This document shows positions 14,404 to 20,056 of a DNA stretch of 20,056 bases, one piece after another. Positions within the stretch are counted from its first letter, which is position 1. Each line of letters opens with the position of its first letter. Source of the DNA: CAIKZJ01 sp964626015 (GTDB taxonomy: Bacteria; Bacteroidota; Ignavibacteria; Tepidaquicellales; Tepidaquicellaceae); the NCBI GenBank assembly GCA_964626015.1, contig CAZVCC010000054.1, forward strand, positions 1-20,056. Reading direction: 5' to 3'. Position numbers and translations under genes: made by a program. Under the pieces are notes generated by a model, which saw nothing but the letters and a program-made list of their open reading frames with translations, did no database searches and was not told where the DNA came from.

Positions 14404-15156
14404 ATTCTAAGATTAATATTTATCGCAACCGATACACAAAATATTGCATCGCAAAACTTAACCGAGACCGATACTGTAATTCTATCGGATATTCATCTCG
14501 GCTCAGAAGTTGCCAGACCGACTGAAGCCAGAGAGACTCTTCAAAAATACAAATTTAAAAGATTAATTCTTCTCGGTGATATTTTTGATGACCTCGATTT
14601 TAACAGGCTTGAAAGAGAGCACTGGAGCTTTTTGTCATACATCAGAAAACTTTCCAATCCGAAAAACAATATTGAAGTAGTCTGGGTAGAAGGAAACCAT
14701 GACGAAGGACTATCAAAGATTACATCCCATTTTCTCGGTATTAAAGTATACAAGGAATACAGTTTTGCTATTGGCAGCAAAAAAATACTGGCTATACACG
14801 GTCATCAGTTCGACCGTTTCTTAAATGAAAATGTGATAATAAGTAATATAGCAGCTTTTATTTATGAGAAGATTCAAAAGATAGGCGGAGAGAAGCAAAC
14901 TATAGCGAGATGGATTAAAGGAAAAAGTAAAGGATGGCTGAGGCTCTCGCTGAAAATTTCGAAAAGAGCGTCCGAGTATGCTGCTAACAAAGGGTTCAAC
15001 ACCGTAGTCTGCGGCCATACACATGACCCGATGGAATCTTACATTAAACCGAAGAATATTAGTTTCTACAACACCGGCTGCTGGACTGATATTCCCTCAT
15101 CATACATAATAATTTCAAGTACAGGTGAGTTTAGAATTATGTACGACCCTGAATAG
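14404..15156 (+). CDS. Calcineurin-like metallophosphoesterase, LpxH-like (start codon unclear)
   Basis: All five metal-binding motifs of the family are in one open frame: SDIHLG (about 14485-14502), GDIFDD (14575-14592), EGNHDE (about 14689-14706), HGHQFD (about 14797-14814) and CGHTHD (about 15010-15027). The helical segment between the fourth and fifth motifs (IARWIKGKSKGWLRLSLKIS) resembles the cap of LpxH/COG2908 enzymes. Those enzymes hydrolyse UDP-2,3-diacylglucosamine in lipid A synthesis, so a lipid A role is possible but not certain. The frame is open from 14362, but it has no ATG, GTG or TTG before the TTG at 14632, which would delete the first two motifs. The true start must be a rare codon (ATT 14404, ATA 14416, ATC 14422 or ATT 14443), or the sequence contains an error. 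I list the longest of these; the first motif proves coding from at least 14461. Confidence 0.75.
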   Translation: MLRLIFIATDTQNIASQNLTETDTVILSDIHLGSEVARPTEARETLQKYKFKRLILLGDIFDDLDFNRLEREHWSFLSYIRKLSNPKNNIEVVWVEGNHDEGLSKITSHFLGIKVYKEYSFAIGSKKILAIHGHQFDRFLNENVIISNIAAFIYEKIQKIGGEKQTIARWIKGKSKGWLRLSLKISKRASEYAANKGFNTVVCGHTHDPMESYIKPKNISFYNTGCWTDIPSSYIIISSTGEFRIMYDPE

Positions 15157-15178
15157 TTTATCCACATTCGTTCTATAA

Positions 15179-15208
15179 AAAGCCCGCTGTGTTTATTCAG
15201 CGGGCTTT
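15179..15208 (-). terminator. Bidirectional terminator between convergent genes
   Basis: A perfect 11-bp stem AAAGCCCGCTG (15179-15189) / CAGCGGGCTTT (15198-15208) has an 8-nt loop. Read on the minus strand it ends in TTTTT, so it best serves the T9SS beta-helix gene that stops at 15296. On the plus strand it lies 22 bp after the metallophosphoesterase stop, but with only three Ts, and can act for both. Confidence 0.85.
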
Positions 15209-15295
15209 CGGCTATGAGAATATGAATAAGGGTAATTAGCCTTCTTTTCTTAAAGGAAGTAATTTCTCCTTCTTACTTCCCTGTTGTTGCAATGT

Positions 15296-16972
15296 TCATT
15301 TTATTAAAATCATTTTCTTCGTTGACGTAAAACCATCTGCATTAATTCTGTAAAAATATATTCCCGAATTCAGTTTCGCTGCGTTGAACTCATATTCATA
15401 CGTACCTACGTTTAGATTTTCATTTATTAATGAAGCTACTTCCCTTCCCGTTATATCAAAGACCTTTAGCGAAACATACGACGACTTCGGTAAAGCAAAG
15501 TTTATCTTCGTTGAAGGATTAAACGGATTTGGGTAGTTCTGATTCATTCTGAAAACAGCCGGTATCTCCGTCGATATCGGCTGTATTCCGACAGGTGACG
15601 GTGTGTAGTTCTTTGGATTAAAGTTTGCCCAGCCCGCTGTCCAGTTAACATTCCCAAACGCGCCTACAAACGTTGTTGTTTCAAAACCTGATAAATTCGG
15701 ATTTGTGAAATTTGCTCCTGTCAATGCAGGTGACCCGCCGAGCGGCATCCAGTATGTTACATTATTCGCCAGTGTACCCGCGCTGTAAAATCCGAACATA
15801 TCGGTTAACTGCAGGTCAGTGTTGTTTGTGAAAACTCTGTTTGAAAATGACCCGGTGTTTAACCAGCTTGCAGGGTCATTAAATCCTGAACCGCTTGATG
15901 CTGTCGTATCTCCAAGCTTTGTAAAACCTGCTAAAATACTGTTCCTCATCTGCACAGTATCGCCCAATGCTGCCTGCTGTACTCCCTTGCCGTCAAAAAG
16001 TATTCCTGTCGGATATCCTGTCAATATAGAGTTATAAACACATGCAAGCATGTTCCTTCTTAAATGTGCGGCTCTCTTGAAGTTTGGGCTTATTGCTGAT
16101 GAGTTCGTTATCCTTGGTCCGATACCCGTAATATTAGAGAAAATTGGTTTGGTTCTCGGCGAGTTGTAATTGCTTGGGTTATTATTGTTGTTATCTATCT
16201 CAAAAATATGTGATGCACTTACGTCACTGATTGAAGTGTCTCTTACCGCTAACCCGTATTGTACATTTCCTCTGTATCCGTTATCCGCGTCAAAATCATC
16301 GTCAACACTTCTGTATGAAACAAGATATTTTGCATTCACCGTACCGCCGAACCATTCAAACGAATCGTCGCCGCAGTAAGAAACCATTATATTTTCAATT
16401 ACTGTCTTGCTTCCAACGCCGCCCATCGTCAATCCGTTTATTTCGTTGCCTGAAATACCCGTCAGGTTTACGCCCGGAAACTCGAGCCTTACATATCTTA
16501 AGACACCAGAGCTGTCGGTATCTACCACCGGCTGCCCGCCGTACCACGGACCGGTTCCCGGAGGGAAACCTTCTATTTGTGCAGAATCTAAACCGGTTGA
16601 TGTGTTTATTCTTGACCTTCCGAGAAGAATAAGACCGCCCCAGTCACCGGGACCTCTTGAACCGATAGGCAAACGGCTCGTAAAAATTATCGGCTGATTA
16701 GCAGTTCCGTCTGCAATAATCTTTCCGCCTCTTTCAATTATCAATGTACCTGTAGTTGGTTTGTCTCCAAGGATTAACGACCCTTTTTGAATTACAATAA
16801 CCCCGCCGTTTCTTACATAATTAAAACCTTTCATTATGTATGTTTTGTCGTTCGTTAGATTCACGACACCCGTAATACTGGCAGAGTTCAGTGTTGTTGA
16901 ATCGATTGTTTGTGCTGTTAAATTTCCGATAAAAACAGCAAATAAAGCAATTAGAATAAGAGTTCTTTTCAT
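15296..16972 (-). CDS. Secreted right-handed beta-helix-like protein with T9SS type A sorting domain
   Basis: This 558-residue protein has a signal peptide (residues about 1-20, ending NLTAQ). The body (about 25-460) has repeating short strands with glycine turns, as in GGVIVIQKGSLILGD ... GTLIIERGGKIIADG, typical of a parallel beta-helix. It also has the motifs GPGDWGGLILLGR, CGDDSFEWFGGTVNAKYLVS and SVDDDFDADNGYRG, which belong to a Bacteroidota protein group commonly encoded beside TonB receptors. An Asn-rich run sits near residue 265. The C-terminus from about 470 is a T9SS sorting domain (NQNYPNPFNPSTKINF, VFDITGREV, GIYFYRI). The gene begins 35 bp after the TonB receptor stop on the same strand and very probably shares its transcript. 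I infer a surface partner that binds the receptor's substrate; the substrate is not shown by sequence. Confidence 0.87.
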   Translation of the reverse strand: MKRTLILIALFAVFIGNLTAQTIDSTTLNSASITGVVNLTNDKTYIMKGFNYVRNGGVIVIQKGSLILGDKPTTGTLIIERGGKIIADGTANQPIIFTSRLPIGSRGPGDWGGLILLGRSRINTSTGLDSAQIEGFPPGTGPWYGGQPVVDTDSSGVLRYVRLEFPGVNLTGISGNEINGLTMGGVGSKTVIENIMVSYCGDDSFEWFGGTVNAKYLVSYRSVDDDFDADNGYRGNVQYGLAVRDTSISDVSASHIFEIDNNNNNPSNYNSPRTKPIFSNITGIGPRITNSSAISPNFKRAAHLRRNMLACVYNSILTGYPTGILFDGKGVQQAALGDTVQMRNSILAGFTKLGDTTASSGSGFNDPASWLNTGSFSNRVFTNNTDLQLTDMFGFYSAGTLANNVTYWMPLGGSPALTGANFTNPNLSGFETTTFVGAFGNVNWTAGWANFNPKNYTPSPVGIQPISTEIPAVFRMNQNYPNPFNPSTKINFALPKSSYVSLKVFDITGREVASLINENLNVGTYEYEFNAAKLNSGIYFYRINADGFTSTKKMILIK

Positions 16973-17007
16973 TTTCTTTGTATTTAGATTATTAAATGTT
17001 TTTATAA

Positions 17008-19782
17008 TTAAAGTTTATATCCAAGTGTTACAGCAAACCTTGTTCCGGATTCGTATTTCCTCACTATCTTTTCAAAGCCAGATATATCTTGCGTGTATAA
17101 TTTTTCCTGATTGAGTAAATCCTTTACGGTTAACCTTATTTCAAATCTTTCTAAAAGTTTTTTCGAGACCGAGAAATCAATAACGTCATTTCCGTCTTCA
17201 TAAATATCGTTGAACCCGTTGTTTCCAACCTCAGAGATTCTTCTGCCGAACTTATTATAAAGAAGGTTTACGCTCGTTCCGAGTTCATAGTTATCGTAGA
17301 ATAAACCAAGGTTGATTGTATATGGTGATTGTCCCTGCATTCTGCGCGTCTTCTCTGTCGAGACCGTCTGCAAATTCTCAAGATTTACTGAGGAGTTAAT
17401 CAAAGATACGTTTGCATTAATAGTAAAATCCGTAAACACGCGGCTGATAAAACCAAGTTTCTTCCTTACTTCCAGCTCTATACCGTAGTTGTAAGCACCT
17501 CCTCTTGCGTTGTCAAACGTTTTCTCGGGATTATTCTGTCCTGGTGAATAAATTTCCTCTATCGGCGAGCTGTAACTCTTGTAGAATATGCTTGCTGAGA
17601 ATATTTCTCCTGCATTAGGGTAATATTCATAGCGAAGGTCATAGTTGTTTACTAAACTTCTCTGAATATTCGGATTTCCCGATGTTTTTAAACCTGTTAT
17701 GTAATCTACATACCCGAATGGTGCTATTTCTCTAAGCTCCGGCCTTGAGACTGTCTGCGACGCCGAACCCCTAATGTTCATGCTTTCTGTCAGGGAATAA
17801 ACTATATTTAAAGATGGAAGTATATCTCTGTTTAATAAATCTGCTTTTATCGGCTCGTTGATTCTGCCAAGAGTTGATACTTGTTGTCTGTTGTATTCAT
17901 ACCGTAATCCCCCAATAACTCTCAGTTTATCCATCGGTATGTCGACCATTAAATATCCTGCATAATTTTCTTCGCCTGCTGTGTATTTATCGGATTCTCT
18001 TGTTAATTCTTCGTAGTTAATCCTGTCAGGTCCGATATTATTTTCTGCAAATATTTCGTTCAAAGGTAGATATGGTATGTATGTGTAAAACCCGCTGAGC
18101 TTTGGAGCAAAATTTCTTGCGTCAAAATTTCTTGATGTGCCCGACGCGTAAAGTCCAAATTTGAGTTTCGATTGCTGCCGCATTACTTTTATGAACGGTA
18201 TTGAAAAATCTACTGAGGCATTACGCATAATATCTTTTAATTCCATAAATAGTCTTCCGCCGCCGTCCGAATCAGCTATTGAACCCATTCGTGCATTAAA
18301 TACGTCCTCGGTTCCTGTTAATCTTTCATACATCATCGTTTTAACGTCAGGCTCGTTTTTCTTTCCTACATTGTAAGAAGCATTCCATTTCACGCTTAGT
18401 TTACCCGCATCTTCTATAAAGTGCTCTCCGGAAAGAATGGATGAAAATAATTGCCTCTCTGAAAACTTTGTCTGATATAGTCTGAAGTCTTTATTGTCTT
18501 CGGATGTAAGCAGCTTTGAACCCTCTAAATACGTCGTTATGTCCTCTGAATTAATCGTGTATGTAGTCTTCAAACCTATTTTATTATTTCCGCCCATTTT
18601 ATAGTTCATATTTAATATACCTCCGTTTAGTACGGCAAATTCAGAGTTTCTTCCGTCAAATGATTCAAGTGTTGAAAGGTCATTGTTATACTGTGCTCTG
18701 CTCACATCCTGATTTAAAAATCCTGTTCTGTATGAGTATGCCGCATAAAAACCAAGAGGGTTGCTGCCGACATTAAAATTATTTCCGACGGCAATCTGTG
18801 TGTTTGCATTAAACGGAGCTTGTCTGTTATTCTGTGCCCAGTTGTTTCTGAATAGCTTTGAATAGTCGGATAGCTGCTCTGCCGTGTATGTTGTGTTGAT
18901 TAATCTGTCTTCGGGAAATTGTGACGGCAGCTGTCTTCCGCCGTCGTCCAATCCTGTATTAAAGAAAAGAAACTTGTGCTGCCCTGCGTTGTATGTCAGG
19001 AAATTTTGGTTAGTTGTGTTGTCAGTTAAGCCCACACCCAGGTTGTAGTTAAAAGTAAACTGGTCGGGAAAATCCTTTGTTGATACCTGTACAAGTCCGC
19101 CCGAATAATTACCCGGCTGGTCTGGTGTGTATGATTTAGAAACAATTATGTTTTCAAGAAGATTGGATGGGAACAAATCAAATGAAAAAGATTTCTTTTC
19201 TGTTTCAGTACTCGGCAATTGTACTCCGTTAAGCGTCGTAAGGCTGTATCTGTCCGATGTTCCTCTTACGTATACATATTTATCGTTTACTATGTTAACA
19301 CCTATTACTCTTTTCAGCACGTCCGAAGCCGCTGCATCAGGTGCTCTTTTAATCTGCTGCTCTGAAATGCCGTCCTGGACTTTATCCGAATTCTTCTGTT
19401 CAACAAGCATCGCTTGCTCATTCGCAAGTGTCGTGTTTGCCTCGATTACTATTTCTTCGGTCGTGAGCCCGTCAACGGTTAAAGAAATATTAAGGTCAAT
19501 GACATTTTTTCCTTTAACCTCAATACCCGAAATAACTTTGTCATTATACCCAATGTAAGATATCTTAAGGATGTAAACACCTTCCGAAACATTCTCTATT
19601 TCATAAGTCCCGTCAACATCCGCAACTGCACCGAGTTTTGTTCCTTCTATTTTTATGGTCGCCCCTACAAGCGGCGATGAATCAACTGCATCTGTAACCT
19701 TGCCCCTTATCGTCTGCGCGGACAAATCGGTGAAAGTGTAGACGCTCAGAGTTAGTAAAATTGTAATTAATGCCCTTTTCAT
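17008..19782 (-). CDS. TonB-dependent outer-membrane receptor with carboxypeptidase-regulatory-like domain
   Basis: This 924-residue protein has a signal peptide (about 1-23, ending LSAQ). Next comes a CarboxypepD_reg-like Ig domain (about 24-105: IRGKVTDAVDSSPLVGATI ... GTYEIENVSEGVYILKISY). The plug domain (about 130-240) contains DAAASDVLKRVIGVNIV, YVYVRGTSDRYSLTTLNGV and NYSGGLVQVSTKDFP. A 22-strand-type barrel follows to the end (GTRFAVTLGYKL). It should import a substrate across the outer membrane using TonB energy. No SusD-like gene is adjacent; instead a secreted beta-helix protein follows 35 bp downstream. The upstream region has a TAnnTTTG box without a -33 TTG, and an array of 11-bp-periodic TTAAC/TTAAT repeats resembling a Pho box, pointing to activation under phosphate limitation. 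The nature of the substrate is inference. Confidence 0.92.
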   Translation of the reverse strand: MKRALITILLTLSVYTFTDLSAQTIRGKVTDAVDSSPLVGATIKIEGTKLGAVADVDGTYEIENVSEGVYILKISYIGYNDKVISGIEVKGKNVIDLNISLTVDGLTTEEIVIEANTTLANEQAMLVEQKNSDKVQDGISEQQIKRAPDAAASDVLKRVIGVNIVNDKYVYVRGTSDRYSLTTLNGVQLPSTETEKKSFSFDLFPSNLLENIIVSKSYTPDQPGNYSGGLVQVSTKDFPDQFTFNYNLGVGLTDNTTNQNFLTYNAGQHKFLFFNTGLDDGGRQLPSQFPEDRLINTTYTAEQLSDYSKLFRNNWAQNNRQAPFNANTQIAVGNNFNVGSNPLGFYAAYSYRTGFLNQDVSRAQYNNDLSTLESFDGRNSEFAVLNGGILNMNYKMGGNNKIGLKTTYTINSEDITTYLEGSKLLTSEDNKDFRLYQTKFSERQLFSSILSGEHFIEDAGKLSVKWNASYNVGKKNEPDVKTMMYERLTGTEDVFNARMGSIADSDGGGRLFMELKDIMRNASVDFSIPFIKVMRQQSKLKFGLYASGTSRNFDARNFAPKLSGFYTYIPYLPLNEIFAENNIGPDRINYEELTRESDKYTAGEENYAGYLMVDIPMDKLRVIGGLRYEYNRQQVSTLGRINEPIKADLLNRDILPSLNIVYSLTESMNIRGSASQTVSRPELREIAPFGYVDYITGLKTSGNPNIQRSLVNNYDLRYEYYPNAGEIFSASIFYKSYSSPIEEIYSPGQNNPEKTFDNARGGAYNYGIELEVRKKLGFISRVFTDFTINANVSLINSSVNLENLQTVSTEKTRRMQGQSPYTINLGLFYDNYELGTSVNLLYNKFGRRISEVGNNGFNDIYEDGNDVIDFSVSKKLLERFEIRLTVKDLLNQEKLYTQDISGFEKIVRKYESGTRFAVTLGYKL

Positions 19783-19807
19783 ATTCGTTTTAATTTATAT
19801 TCTGTTA

Positions 19808-19815
19808 CAAAACTA
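19808..19815 (-). promoter_or_regulatory. Bacteroidota -7 box of the TonB receptor gene
   Basis: On the minus strand TAGTTTTG matches the consensus TAnnTTTG exactly, 25 bp before the ATG at 19782. No TTG lies 17-23 bp upstream; that place is taken by the TTAAC repeats at 19825-19883, as expected for an activator-dependent promoter. Confidence 0.6.
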
Positions 19816-19824
19816 CTTATGCAA

Positions 19825-19883
19825 TGTTAAGGAAATATAAATTATATTAAGGAATTGTTAAGATGTGATTAAGTAATTGTTAA
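19825..19883 (-). promoter_or_regulatory. Pho-box-like array of TTAAC/TTAAT repeats
   Basis: On the minus strand the hexamers TTAACA (19878-19883), TTAATC (19867-19872), TTAACA (19856-19861) and TTAATA (19845-19850) are spaced by exactly 11 bp. A fifth, TTAACA, lies at 19825-19830 (20 bp on). All but the outermost are preceded by C. PhoB/PhoP-family response regulators bind direct repeats with one-turn (11-bp) spacing, including TTAACA-type repeats in Bacillus and CTTAACCT-type in cyanobacteria. The array ends 9 bp before the -7 box. Confidence 0.55.
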
Positions 19884-19904
19884 ATGAGTTGAACAAAAAG
19901 AAAA

Positions 19905-19925
19905 GGCAGGTGTTAATTACCTGCC
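19905..19925 (-). terminator. Intrinsic terminator of the partial gene at the window end
   Basis: A perfect 7-bp stem GGCAGGT (19905-19911) / ACCTGCC (19919-19925) with a 7-nt loop is followed, on the minus strand, by TTTTCTTTTTG. It lies 27 bp after the stop of the partial gene at 19953 and separates it from the TonB receptor transcript. Confidence 0.85.
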
Positions 19926-19952
19926 CTTATAAAAATTTACTTTGTTTGTATC

Positions 19953-20056
19953 TTAAAAATCCAGTATTATATTGAAATAAAGTTTGCTTACGTTATTCGT
20001 TGGTGTACCGTCATACTTTACCGCAAAATCTTTCTCGAATGAATGCATCTGATAAT
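19953..20056 (-). CDS. C-terminus of a probable outer-membrane beta-barrel protein (partial)
   Basis: The minus strand reads in frame from the window end to a TAA at 19953-19955. It gives about 34 residues that include FEKDFAVKYDGTPTNNVSKL and end in YFNIILDF. The alternating hydrophobic pattern and terminal phenylalanine are the signature of the last strand of outer-membrane barrels recognised by the BAM complex. A porin of the OprP/OprO kind, common in phosphate-acquisition regions, would fit the neighbouring Pho-box-like promoter, but too little is present to decide. It has its own terminator. The start lies outside the window. Confidence 0.6.
   Translation of the reverse strand, partial: YQMHSFEKDFAVKYDGTPTNNVSKLYFNIILDF

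Noticed and set aside
16170..16697. Several overlapping plus-strand frames opposite the beta-helix gene
   Set aside because: They are shadows of a long coding sequence with a signal peptide and a T9SS domain; their composition is unlike a protein.

Overview
The window looks like a metagenome-assembled chromosomal fragment of a low-GC Gram-negative bacterium of the Bacteroidota/Ignavibacteriota (FCB) group. Three predicted secreted proteins end in a type IX secretion (T9SS) type A sorting domain with the NYPNPFNP-type motif that is especially common in Ignavibacteria. There is a TonB receptor with a carboxypeptidase-regulatory-like N-terminus, most genes lack a strong Shine-Dalgarno sequence, and the promoter-like sites fit the Bacteroidota TTG...TAnnTTTG form. 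The assignment is inferred from these hallmarks; no rRNA or other marker gene is present.

Layout. Positions 1-5431 hold a possible 3' end of an unrecognised gene, a large secreted Asp-box beta-propeller protein, an isochorismatase-family hydrolase, a 300-bp gap with degenerate CTCTGTG-type repeats, a membrane-anchored haem-binding CxxCH protein (minus), and a DUF389 membrane protein (minus). The start of the DUF389 gene is distorted by a 100-N assembly gap flanked by a 55-bp exact duplication. Positions 5520-11476 are a compact ten-gene arsenic operon: arsR, arsM, arsC, a CxxC mini-thioredoxin, an ArsP-type permease, acr3, an ArsF-family lipoprotein, a second mini-thioredoxin, a thioredoxin-fold lipoprotein and a CcdA-like protein. 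Positions 11575-15156 carry a secreted Asp-box T9SS protein, a secreted papain-like peptidase and an LpxH-like metallophosphoesterase with no canonical start codon before its first catalytic motif. Positions 15296-19782 (minus) are a TonB receptor followed by a secreted beta-helix T9SS protein. The window ends in the 3' end of a probable outer-membrane barrel gene (minus).

How the genes work together. Arsenate is reduced by ArsC. Arsenite is exported by Acr3 or methylated by ArsM, and methylated trivalent arsenic may leave through the ArsP-type permease. The distal genes form a thiol-redox module reaching from the cytoplasm to the periplasmic face. ArsR probably controls the operon through two near-identical inverted-repeat sites, one overlapping the promoter and one between arsR and arsM. 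This pair of sites had to be read directly from the DNA and is the strongest regulatory signal here. The second strong signal is an 11-bp-periodic TTAAC/TTAAT array just upstream of a TAnnTTTG box at the TonB receptor gene. It looks like a Pho box and suggests that the receptor/beta-helix pair belongs to a phosphate-starvation response.
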